DNA from: Anaerolineaceae bacterium
GTDB taxonomy: Bacteria; Chloroflexota; Anaerolineae; Anaerolineales; UBA11657
Assembly (NCBI GenBank): GCA_003569365.1
Contig: BGOS01000004.1
Span: 154,271 to 218,270, forward strand
Length of the DNA: 64,000 nucleotides
Reading direction: 5' to 3'
Part shown: in pieces, positions 18,730-26,515 of the stretch
Numbering within the stretch: position 1 is the first letter of the stretch
Layout of the letters: each line of letters opens with the position of its first letter
The notes under the pieces: model-generated
Seen by the model: only the letters and a program-made list of their open reading frames with translations
Databases searched by the model: none
What the model was told of the DNA's origin: nothing
Translations under genes and position numbers: made by a program

Positions 18730-19563
18730 TCAGCCGCAACTTGCCAGGAACTGCCGCAGCGCTTGCACGAATACTATCGGCTCCTCTAAGTGCACATTGT
18801 GGCCGGCATCCGGCACAATCAAACTGGTGGCACTTGGCATCACCACCGCCATGCGCTGCACAGTTGAGGTGTACTGCACATCCAGCGCACCGGCCACCAG
18901 CAGCGTGCGCATTTGGATGGACGCAAGCTCTGCCCACACTGAAGCTGCCCGGCCGGGGCTGAGATCACGAACCACTCTAGCCAGCCAGCGCGCATCATTG
19001 GCAGAACGCGCTGCCTGTAACTTGGCCAGCAGAACCGGATACCTTTGCAGTGATTGAAAAAGCGGGGCAGAGTACCAACTTTTAGTAAAGGCCGGGACGC
19101 CGCCTGCCAGCAATGCAGCAGCGCGCGCATCATCGGTTGCCGAGCGACTCTCGCGCTGCAGCGTCCCCTCCACTCCGGGGCTGGCACTTTCCAGTACAAG
19201 CGCCCGCATTAGGCTCGGGAACTGCAGGGCAGTGCTAAGCGCAACCCGCCCACCCAATGAGTAGCCCACAACTACCGGCTCATGCAGTCCAAGCTCGGCA
19301 CACAGCGCAGCCAGATCGATTGCAAGTTGTGCGATTGTCAGCTGCGCACTAAGGTCACCCGCGATGTTTGCGCCATGCCCGGGCAAATCCGGGCACACAC
19401 AATAGTATTCTTCCGCGAGCAGCTCGCAGATCTCACGCCAGTCCGCGCCCGCCCCCATGAAGCCATGCAAGAACACAATTGGCGGCAACTCTGCGCGCCC
19501 CCACGTGGCGATTGGCCACATCTGCCGCTGCCGCGCAGACTTCCCGCCGGCTTGCTTACCCAT
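18730..19563 (-). CDS. Alpha/beta hydrolase, MenH-like
   Basis: 277-aa alpha/beta hydrolase. HGFMGAGADW is the oxyanion-hole block, GYSLGG carries the nucleophilic Ser, and DAGHNVHLEEP the catalytic His. The order and spacing match MenH (SHCHC synthase of menaquinone synthesis), including the HGFxGxxxDW pattern. No other men gene lies in the window, so a different esterase or lyase is possible. The first ~14 residues are poorly conserved-looking and the start may be the Met at residue 15. Confidence 0.75.
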   Translation of the reverse strand: MGKQAGGKSARQRQMWPIATWGRAELPPIVFLHGFMGAGADWREICELLAEEYYCVCPDLPGHGANIAGDLSAQLTIAQLAIDLAALCAELGLHEPVVVGYSLGGRVALSTALQFPSLMRALVLESASPGVEGTLQRESRSATDDARAAALLAGGVPAFTKSWYSAPLFQSLQRYPVLLAKLQAARSANDARWLARVVRDLSPGRAASVWAELASIQMRTLLVAGALDVQYTSTVQRMAVVMPSATSLIVPDAGHNVHLEEPIVFVQALRQFLASCG

Positions 19564-19757
19564 CTTCCAATACCAGACCCTTCATTGCAATCACGAGCAT
19601 AACTCAAGCGCCAAATAATCGCCGCCGATTAAACACGCCGTCCGCTTGCAGAGCAAGCCAAATTTATTGAGTCAGCTTTTGAACTTCACTGGCACGGATC
19701 GGACCGCAACCTTCGCGTCCGCCTGCCTTGCGTAATCCGGCCGCTGGCCGGAGCGCA

Positions 19758-19934
19758 CTAACTTGTTACGAGGGAAACTACGAGCATCAAGGCGGGAACC
19801 ACAACCGCTGTCATGGTAATCACAAGAGCAACTGTAGACGTAATAACCCCACCATCGAGCGCATAGTAGCCGCGCGCGTGAAACACCTGATCAAGGACCA
19901 AGATTACAGAAGACACCAGCAACATTTCAAACAT
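19758..19934 (-). CDS. Possible small membrane protein (58 aa)
   Basis: Starts MFEMLLVSSVILVLDQVF and ends in a second hydrophobic stretch rich in Val, Leu and Ala, giving two probable transmembrane segments with a short polar turn (HARGYYALDGG). GAGGA lies about 10 nt upstream of the ATG. It is the only plausible gene in the 615-nt gap between 19564 and 20178. I recognise no family; codon use looks protein-like, but without homologues the call stays tentative. Confidence 0.4.
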   Translation of the reverse strand: MFEMLLVSSVILVLDQVFHARGYYALDGGVITSTVALVITMTAVVVPALMLVVSLVTS

Positions 19935-20104
19935 TGAACCAAATTCCTCGCAAGGTCTATCCTACTTGGTATCGGCATAATTTACAGCAACCATGCGCGG
20001 CTAAAGAAAAACCAAGTAAAACCGATAACTTTAGCGGCACGGAAGCCAAATGCAGCTTGTGGCAGGGACGCCGCAAAAAGCGCAATATTCCATCCCCTAC
20101 GCGC

Positions 20105-20140
20105 AGCAGGCGCGCCTTGCTTGGGCAAGGCGCGCCTGCT
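20105..20140. repeat. Perfect 16-bp inverted repeat with 4-nt loop
   Basis: AGCAGGCGCGCCTTGC, loop TTGG, then its exact complement. It ends 26 nt before the -10 element of the MOSC gene. Neither flank is a strong T tract (ATTTATTT on the plus side), so it is a weak terminator at best and may instead be a protein-binding or structural site. Confidence 0.7.
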
Positions 20141-20166
20141 ATTTATTTCCCCGCCCGCCTTCAGAG

Positions 20167-20172
20167 TAAAAT
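20167..20172 (+). promoter_or_regulatory. -10 element, leaderless MOSC-hisS operon
   Basis: TAAAAT, 6 nt, then ATG 20179. There is no Shine-Dalgarno. Confidence 0.5.
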
Positions 20173-20178
20173 CGGCGC

Positions 20179-20616
20179 ATGTCAGGCACAATCACAAACA
20201 TATTCATCAAGTCGGCCGTTGGCGGCGCGATGCAGCCCGTGAATCTAGCCCAAGCGCTTGCCAACAAGGGCCTCGAAGGCGATGCCAATATTGGCAAACG
20301 CCGGCGGCAGGTGCTGTTGATTGAACACGAGACCATAACCGAATGGGGACTGGCACCAGGTACTGTCCGCGAGAATGTGACCGTGCGGAATTTAGCACTG
20401 GCGGGGCTGCCCGAAGGTACGCGCTTGCAAGTGGGCAGCGCCGTCTTGGAAGTTACCGGGGACTGCGCACCATGTGAATTCATGGACCAGCTGGCTGCCG
20501 GCTTGCGCGCTAAAAGTGCCGGCCGGCGCGGCACACTCTGCCGGGTTGTCACCGGTGGCACCTTCGCAATTGGCGAACTTGTGGGGCTGGCCGCTTCAGT
20601 GGCGGCTGCCGGCTAA
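20179..20616 (+). CDS. MOSC domain protein
   Basis: 145-aa stand-alone MOSC (molybdenum cofactor sulfurase C-terminal) domain. GLEGDANIG and VRENVTVRN are core MOSC motifs, and GDCAPCEFMD carries the conserved Cys thought to handle sulfur or molybdopterin. The substrate is unknown; relatives are predicted sulfur carriers or N-hydroxylated-compound reductase components. It is followed after 2 nt by hisS, probably co-transcribed for convenience rather than shared function. Confidence 0.88.
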   Translation: MSGTITNIFIKSAVGGAMQPVNLAQALANKGLEGDANIGKRRRQVLLIEHETITEWGLAPGTVRENVTVRNLALAGLPEGTRLQVGSAVLEVTGDCAPCEFMDQLAAGLRAKSAGRRGTLCRVVTGGTFAIGELVGLAASVAAAG

Positions 20617-20618
20617 AT

Positions 20619-21896
20619 ATGGCCGAAATTATTCGGCCGGTAAAAGGCACGCGTGACTTTTATCCGGAGCTAATGGCGCAGCGCACGTGGCTTTACAACT
20701 GCATTCGCGCAGTTTCCGAGAGCTACGGTTATCAAGAATGGGAAGCGCCGATCATCGAGGCGCTGGAACTGTACGCAGCAAAAAGCGGCGAGGAACTTGT
20801 AAAAGAACAGGCCTTTGTTTTCCCGGACCGGGGCGGCGCATTGCTGGCGTTGCGGCCGGAGCTAACGCCTTCCCTTGCTCGGCTGATAGCCCAGCGTGCG
20901 CGCGAGCTGCCGCGCCCGATTCGCTGGTGGTCGTTTGGCCCGTTCTGGCGCTACGAGCGGCCGCAGAAAGGGCGCACACGCGAATTCTTCCAATGGAACA
21001 TTGATTTGCTCGGCAGCGCATCAATCGTGGCCGATGCGGAAATTGCATCCATTGGCGCACGGTTGCTGGCTGCGCTGGGGCTTAGTGCTCAGCACATTGT
21101 AATTTCAGTGAACAGCCGGCGCTTGATGGAATCACGCGTGGCTGATTTGGGCGTGCGTGCGGAAGATCGCCCAAAAGTTTTCCGGCTGCTGGACCGGCTG
21201 GACAAGCTGCCGGCCGACAAGTGGGCAGCCGAAGGCACGCAGCTGGGATTGACCGACCAGCAGCTGGCCGGCCTGCAGCTGCTTTTGCAGGACCGCGAGC
21301 AGTGGCGCTCGTCACCGGAACTCACTGCATTCTTTGACACGTGCTCTGCGCTGGGAACGCGTGAGTGGTTTGACTTCGACCCGACGATTGTGCGCGGGCT
21401 CGACTACTACACGGGCGTGGTCTTTGAAGCGCGCGACCGCGACGGCGAGTTCCGCGCAATTCTTGGCGGCGGCCGGTATGACAATCTTGTGGCGGATGTC
21501 GGCGGCGACCCCATCACCGGGGTTGGCTTTGCCATGGGTGATGTGGTGGTGCAGCTAGTGCTTGAGAAGTATGGCGTGCTGCCAAAACTGCGGGCGGCGC
21601 CGGCCGATGTGCTCGTAACAGTTTTTTCGGCCGAGCTGCTGCCGGCTTCCGCAGCGCTGGCACACGCCTTGCGCGCAGCGGGCCTGCGCGTGGAGCTGTA
21701 CCCGGAAGCTGACAAGCTGGCAAAACAACTCAAGTACGCAGACCGGCTGGCAATCCCGTTTGCCACCGTGCTGGGCCCGGACGAGCTCGCAGAATCCAAT
21801 GTCACCATCAAGCAGCTGGCCAGCGCAACGCAGCTAAAATGCGCACTGACCGCAGCGCCGCAAGCGCTGCTGCAACTGCGGGACGGCGCAGCGTGA
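20619..21896 (+). CDS. hisS: Histidyl-tRNA synthetase
   Basis: Class II aminoacyl-tRNA synthetase, 425 aa. Motif 1 lies in the N-terminal region after KGTRDFYPE; motif 2 is FGPFWRYERPQKGRTREFFQ; the histidine A block is RGLDYYTGVVFE; motif 3 is GVGFAMGD. The C-terminal anticodon-binding domain starts near residue 325. The HisRS features exclude HisZ. It is immediately followed by the tRNA-His gene. Confidence 0.97.
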   Translation: MAEIIRPVKGTRDFYPELMAQRTWLYNCIRAVSESYGYQEWEAPIIEALELYAAKSGEELVKEQAFVFPDRGGALLALRPELTPSLARLIAQRARELPRPIRWWSFGPFWRYERPQKGRTREFFQWNIDLLGSASIVADAEIASIGARLLAALGLSAQHIVISVNSRRLMESRVADLGVRAEDRPKVFRLLDRLDKLPADKWAAEGTQLGLTDQQLAGLQLLLQDREQWRSSPELTAFFDTCSALGTREWFDFDPTIVRGLDYYTGVVFEARDRDGEFRAILGGGRYDNLVADVGGDPITGVGFAMGDVVVQLVLEKYGVLPKLRAAPADVLVTVFSAELLPASAALAHALRAAGLRVELYPEADKLAKQLKYADRLAIPFATVLGPDELAESNVTIKQLASATQLKCALTAAPQALLQLRDGAA

Positions 21897-21902
21897 TAAA
21901 AT
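21897..21902 (+). promoter_or_regulatory. -10-like element for tRNA-His
   Basis: TAAAAT overlapping the hisS stop region, 17 nt upstream of the tRNA. A second AT-rich element (TTATAG) lies closer. The tRNA could be made from either, or by read-through from hisS. Confidence 0.35.
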
Positions 21903-21919
21903 CGCCCACGTTATAGCTT

Positions 21920-21993
21920 GGTGCCTGTAGCTCAATCGGCAGAGCTCCGCCCTGTGGAGGCGGCTGTTGTGGGTTCAAGTCCCATCAGGCACC
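21920..21993 (+). tRNA. tRNA-His (anticodon GTG)
   Basis: Acceptor GTGCCTG pairs with CAGGCAC, with an encoded extra G at -1 (21920) opposite C73, the identity element of tRNA-His. Anticodon loop CTGTGGA, T-loop GGTTCAAGTCC. CCA is not encoded. Confidence 0.96.
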
Positions 21994-22032
21994 CCTTGCA
22001 CATTTACCGCTGGCAGCGGCCGGCCTGTGCCC

Positions 22033-22105
22033 GCCCCCGTGGCTCAATGGACAGAGCATCTGACTTCGGATCAGAGGGTTGGGGGTTCGAGTCCCTCCGG
22101 GGGCA
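22033..22105 (+). tRNA. tRNA-Arg (anticodon TCG)
   Basis: Acceptor GCCCCCG pairs with CGGGGGC, discriminator A, anticodon loop CTTCGGA within stem TCTGA/TCAGA, T-loop GGTTCGAGTCC. It lies 39 nt after tRNA-His and is probably co-transcribed. Confidence 0.96.
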
Positions 22106-22153
22106 CTTGGTTCTCGCACAATTGTGCAGCGCACTATTCACCTTGAATTTCTT

Positions 22154-23083
22154 ATGACGGACACAGCCGAACAGCTTGGCGCCGCGCTGAAAGCGCAGCA
22201 ATACATTCCCAGTGAGGAAATATGCACTGTGATGTTTTTGGCGCAGCAGCTGCAGAAGCCGGTGCTGGTGGAAGGGCCGGCTGGCGTCGGCAAAACAGAG
22301 CTGGCCAAGGCGCTGGCGTCCGCACTCGGTCGCCCGCTGATCCGCCTGCAATGTTATGAAGGCCTCGATGAGTCCAAGGCGCTGTACGAATGGGAATACT
22401 CCAAGCAGATGCTGTACACCCAGCTGCTCAGCGGCAAGCTGCAGCAAATGCTGGCCGACACCGACACGCTGGCAGCAGCTGCCGACCGGATTGCAAAGGA
22501 AGACGATGTCTTCTTCTCCATGCGCTTTTTATTGCAGCGCCCGTTACTGCGCGCAATTCTTTCCCCCGAGCCGGCAGTTCTGCTGATAGATGAGATTGAC
22601 CGCGCCGACAGCGAGTTTGAAGCCTTCCTGCTGGAAGTGCTGAGCGACTTTCAAATTAGTGTGCCGGAAATTGGCACACTCGTGGCAATCAACAAACCGC
22701 TGGTGCTGCTTACCAGCAACAATACCCGCGAACTTTCTGAAGCGCTCAAGCGCCGCTGCCTGTACCTGTTCATCGGCTATCCTGCGCCCGCTGCAGAGCT
22801 GGAGATTGTGCGGCTCAAGGTGCCGGCGCTGAGCGCACAGATTGCAGCGCAGGTGGTGGACGCGGTGCAAAGCCTGCGCAGCCTGGATTTGCGCAAAGCC
22901 CCGAGTGTGGCCGAGACAATCGACTGGGCGCGCGCACTGCTGGCGCTGAATGCCAGCGCCCTCACCCGCGATGTCTTTGACAGCACGCTGACGGTGCTGC
23001 TCAAGTACGAAAGCGATTTGCAAAAGGCGCGCCAAATGATCCGGCGCGAGCCGCGCAAACCGAAAGCCCCGGACGCGGCGTGA
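22154..23083 (+). CDS. MoxR-family AAA+ ATPase
   Basis: 309-aa AAA+ ATPase of the MoxR group: Walker A GPAGVGKTELAKA, Walker B VLLIDEIDRAD, sensor TSNNTRELSEALKRRC, and the arginine finger region after it. MoxR proteins act as chaperones that assemble metal-centred or other complexes, usually with a VWA-domain partner; the VWA protein follows 74 nt downstream. I choose ATG 22154 because the upstream frame runs back into the tRNA-Arg gene. Confidence 0.93.
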   Translation: MTDTAEQLGAALKAQQYIPSEEICTVMFLAQQLQKPVLVEGPAGVGKTELAKALASALGRPLIRLQCYEGLDESKALYEWEYSKQMLYTQLLSGKLQQMLADTDTLAAAADRIAKEDDVFFSMRFLLQRPLLRAILSPEPAVLLIDEIDRADSEFEAFLLEVLSDFQISVPEIGTLVAINKPLVLLTSNNTRELSEALKRRCLYLFIGYPAPAAELEIVRLKVPALSAQIAAQVVDAVQSLRSLDLRKAPSVAETIDWARALLALNASALTRDVFDSTLTVLLKYESDLQKARQMIRREPRKPKAPDAA

Positions 23084-23157
23084 GCATTGGCACAGCAGGC
23101 CGCGCGGCGCCGGCGTGCAACTTCACGCCGTAACATTCCCTGCCTCAGCCAAGCCAA

Positions 23158-24531
23158 GTGGAAAACCGCATAATCGAATTTGTCTCCGGCCTGCGCGCTG
23201 CCGGTGTGCGCGTGTCAGTGTCCGAAAGCCGCGATGCCTTTCTGGCATCCAGCAATGTGGCGGTTCCGCAACGCGAAACTTTCCGCGTTGCGCTGCGCGC
23301 CACCCTCATCAAAGAGCAGCGCGACCGCGAAACCTTCGACCGCTTGTTTCCAATGTACTTTGGCGGTGACCCGCCCGCGCTGCAGCCGGTGGGCCAGAAT
23401 CTGCAGCCTGCCGACAGTGAAACGCTGCAACAGATGCTGCGCGAATTGCAGGCTGAACTCAGCGACTTGCTGCGCGACCTGCTGCAAGGCAAGGCGCCCG
23501 ACAATGAGCAGCTGCGCGAACAGCTGGGCCGGCTGCCCGCGCGTGTGGATCCACGGATGTTGCCGCGGGTGGAGCGCGAGCTGAACAAACGGCTGGGCGT
23601 GGCGCAAATGCTGCGCGAGATAGAGGCCCTGCTCGCTGCGCTGGAGCAGGCCGGCATGCAAGCCGCAACGCTGCAAGCACTGCGGGCGGAGATTGAGCAG
23701 AACCTGCAGGCGCTGGCGGAGCAAGTGGCGCGCTTCGTTGGCCAGCAATGGCGGGAGCGCGCCGCACAAACACCCGCCGAAGAAGCCAGCGATGCGGGCC
23801 TTGCAGACCGGCCGTTTGAAAGCCTTGGCGATGCCGACTACGCGCAACTGCAGCGCGAGGTGCGCCGGCTGGCAGCGCTGGTGCGCACCCGCGCTGCACT
23901 GCGCCACAAACGCGGGCGCGGCCGGCTGTTGGATGCCAAGACAACCCTGCGCGCCAACGTGCGCCATGGCGGCGTGCCCTTTGCGCTGCACTTCAAGCGC
24001 CGCCACCTCAAGCCCAAGCTCACGCTCATCTGCGATGTTTCTACTTCAATGCGCCAAGTGGTGGAGTTTCTGCTCACCTTCATTTACGAGCTGCAAGACC
24101 AGCTAAGCCGTACACGCTCCTTCGCATTCATCGACCAGCTGTTGGACATCAGCCCCGAGCTGGCAGCCGCGCCCCCAGCCACGGCCATACCCCGCATTCT
24201 GCGCAACCTGCCAGCTGGCCACTACAACACAGACCTCGGCGCAGCGCTGAACCAGTTTGTAACCCATCATCTTGACGCAGTTGACCAGCGCACCACGCTC
24301 ATCATTTGCGGCGACGGGCGCAACAACTACAACGACCCGCGCTGTGAACTTGTGGAACTGCTGCGCCGGCGCGCGCGGCGGGTGCTCTGGCTAAATCCCG
24401 AGCCGCGCTATTTGTGGGGGTCGGATGACAGTGATATGGGACAGTACGCCAGCGCTGTCACGGCAGTGCATCACGTGGGCAACTTGCGCGAGCTTGCTGC
24501 CGCAGTGGACAGCTTGCTGGCTTCCAATTAA
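23158..24531 (+). CDS. VWA-domain protein (CoxE-like), MoxR partner
   Basis: 457-aa protein: a helical, Gln/Arg/Leu-rich N-terminal half and a C-terminal von Willebrand A domain with the MIDAS motif DVSTS near residue 293, typical of CoxE. CoxE-like proteins work with MoxR ATPases, for example in maturing carbon monoxide dehydrogenase; no cox structural genes are in the window, so the client is unknown. The start is GTG 23158; no other good start lies between it and the moxR stop. Confidence 0.88.
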   Translation: MENRIIEFVSGLRAAGVRVSVSESRDAFLASSNVAVPQRETFRVALRATLIKEQRDRETFDRLFPMYFGGDPPALQPVGQNLQPADSETLQQMLRELQAELSDLLRDLLQGKAPDNEQLREQLGRLPARVDPRMLPRVERELNKRLGVAQMLREIEALLAALEQAGMQAATLQALRAEIEQNLQALAEQVARFVGQQWRERAAQTPAEEASDAGLADRPFESLGDADYAQLQREVRRLAALVRTRAALRHKRGRGRLLDAKTTLRANVRHGGVPFALHFKRRHLKPKLTLICDVSTSMRQVVEFLLTFIYELQDQLSRTRSFAFIDQLLDISPELAAAPPATAIPRILRNLPAGHYNTDLGAALNQFVTHHLDAVDQRTTLIICGDGRNNYNDPRCELVELLRRRARRVLWLNPEPRYLWGSDDSDMGQYASAVTAVHHVGNLRELAAAVDSLLASN

Positions 24532-24541
24532 CGAAGCGCGC

Positions 24542-24547
24542 TACAAT
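24542..24547 (+). promoter_or_regulatory. -10 element upstream of the ABC exporter pair
   Basis: TACAAT 24 nt upstream of ATG 24572, giving a short leader of roughly 18 nt. Confidence 0.4.
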
Positions 24548-24571
24548 CGACTCACGCCAAGCGCCCGCCCA

Positions 24572-26512
24572 ATGCAACGTAACAATAAACGCCCACCGCT
24601 GTCGCCTGCCGCGCGCGGAGCTCTGAAGCGCACTTTCAAATATCTCGGGCGCACCGGCAATGCAGCCACAATGCCATTTGCATTTATGGTGATTGCCACG
24701 CTCTCGCAGCTGGCCGTGCCGCGGCTGGTTCGCAACATTCTGGATGGCATCACACACGGGGTCATGGCAGCCAGCCTGCTGGAAAAACTGGCCGCGATCC
24801 CGGCCGCCTTGCTGCCAATGGCCCTCCCGAAAGTCCTTGCTTTTGCAGCGCTGCCTGCCGATTGGACAAAGGCGCAGCTTGTGGAACGCCTGACAGCAGA
24901 CCAGCTCGCTGCGCCAACGGCGGTGCTCGTTGCCGGGGCAGCCATCGTGCTGTTTGCATCTATGCGCGGCCTGTTCGCCTTTCTGCAGGCGTATTGGGCC
25001 GAGCGCAACTCGCAAACAGTTGCCTTTGAAATTCGCAACGAGCTCTTCGACAAAATCCAGCGCCTGTCTTTTTCGTATCACGACCAAAACCAAACCGGCC
25101 AGCTGATGATCCGCGCCACCGACGACATTGAGAAAGTGCGCCTCTTTATTGGCCAGGGCCTGGTGCAGCTGGCGGGCGCTGCGATTCTGCTGGTTGCCAC
25201 GCTGTCTTTGCTCCTGACCACAAACTGGCAGCTGGCACTTGTAAGCATGCCAATCCTTCCGGCTGCGCTGATTATCTTTATGATTTTTGGAATTGTGAGC
25301 CAGCCGCTGTTTGCCAAGGTTCAGGCGCGCATCTCTGATCTCAACACCGTGCTGCAAGAGAACCTTGCCGGCATCAAAGTTGTCAAGGCATTTGCGCGCG
25401 AGGAAATGCAGCAAGCCAAATTCCACACGGCGGCTGGCAACCTGCTCAGCCAAACGATGACAGTCTCGCGCGTCTTCTCGTTTCTGTTTCCCGTCGTGCT
25501 GCTGGTGGCCAATCTTGGCCAGGCATCCGTGCTGTACTTTGGCGGCAAACAAATTGTCAATGCCTCCCTGACGCTGGGTGAATATCAGGAGTTCAGCCTG
25601 TATCTCATCTACCTCTTTCTGCCGCTGGCGCAGTTTGGCATAATCATCACGCAGCTCGGCCAAGCCAGCGCATCCGCAGCGCGCATCTTTGAGATTTTGG
25701 ATGCGACAAGCGATGTGCGGGATAAACCCGACGCGGTCACCCTGCCGGTAGTCTCCGGTCGCGTCACGTTCGACAACGTCACATTTAAATACCCGGGCGG
25801 CGGCGACCCGGTCCTCAGCGAAGTGAGCTTCACTGTGGAGCCCGGCCAGTGCGTTGCGCTCCTGGGTGCCACCGGCTCCGGCAAAACAACCATCATCAAC
25901 TTGCTGCCGCGCTTTTACGATCCCAGCTCGGGCAGCATCATCATAGACGGACATGATTTGCGCTCCATAACTCTGGACTCACTGCGCTCCCAAATTGGAA
26001 TTGTGCTGCAAGAGACCACCCTTTTCAGTTCCACCATCCGCGAGAACATTGCCTTTGGCCGGCCCAGCGCCACGCTTGCCGAAGTGCAAGCCGCAGCGCG
26101 CGCAGCCGCGGCTGACGACTTCATTGACGCGATGCCAGAAGGCTACGACACGCCCGTGGGAGAGCGTGGCTCCACACTCAGCGGCGGGCAGAAGCAGCGC
26201 ATTGCAATCGCACGCGCGCTACTCCTCAATCCGCGCCTGCTGATCTTGGACGATGCCACCAGCAGCGTGGATCTGCAAACCGAATCGCGTATTCAGGAAG
26301 CTCTTGACCACTTGATGCGCGGCCGCACCAGTTTTGTGATTGCGCAGCGCATCAGCACTGTGATCAACGCAGACCTGATACTGGTGCTCGACCGTGGAAA
26401 AATTGTGGCCAGCGGGCGGCATTTTGACCTGCTTGAAAACAACGGCCTGTACGCGGAGATCTGCCGCTCGCAGCTGACGGGCGATCCCGCGCAGCAACTT
26501 GTGGAGGCATAA
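24572..26512 (+). CDS. ABC exporter half-transporter with degenerate ATP site
   Basis: 646-aa type IV (B-family) exporter: six-helix membrane domain (residues ~30-370, including a large insertion with two predicted helices in the first loop), then a nucleotide-binding domain with Walker A GATGSGKTT and signature LSGGQKQR. Two catalytic residues differ from consensus: the Walker B general base is Asp (LILDDATSS instead of DE) and the H-loop His is Gln (VIAQRIST). This is the pattern of the degenerate partner in heterodimeric exporters such as the TM287/288 type. The canonical partner is encoded 3 nt downstream. Confidence 0.93.
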   Translation: MQRNNKRPPLSPAARGALKRTFKYLGRTGNAATMPFAFMVIATLSQLAVPRLVRNILDGITHGVMAASLLEKLAAIPAALLPMALPKVLAFAALPADWTKAQLVERLTADQLAAPTAVLVAGAAIVLFASMRGLFAFLQAYWAERNSQTVAFEIRNELFDKIQRLSFSYHDQNQTGQLMIRATDDIEKVRLFIGQGLVQLAGAAILLVATLSLLLTTNWQLALVSMPILPAALIIFMIFGIVSQPLFAKVQARISDLNTVLQENLAGIKVVKAFAREEMQQAKFHTAAGNLLSQTMTVSRVFSFLFPVVLLVANLGQASVLYFGGKQIVNASLTLGEYQEFSLYLIYLFLPLAQFGIIITQLGQASASAARIFEILDATSDVRDKPDAVTLPVVSGRVTFDNVTFKYPGGGDPVLSEVSFTVEPGQCVALLGATGSGKTTIINLLPRFYDPSSGSIIIDGHDLRSITLDSLRSQIGIVLQETTLFSSTIRENIAFGRPSATLAEVQAAARAAAADDFIDAMPEGYDTPVGERGSTLSGGQKQRIAIARALLLNPRLLILDDATSSVDLQTESRIQEALDHLMRGRTSFVIAQRISTVINADLILVLDRGKIVASGRHFDLLENNGLYAEICRSQLTGDPAQQLVEA

Positions 26513-26515
26513 GAA

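Noticed and set aside
24458..25954. Long antisense reading frame (498 codons) opposite the first ABC exporter gene
   Set aside because: It mirrors the codon structure of a gene with all catalytic motifs on the other strand and has no recognisable domain or start signal.
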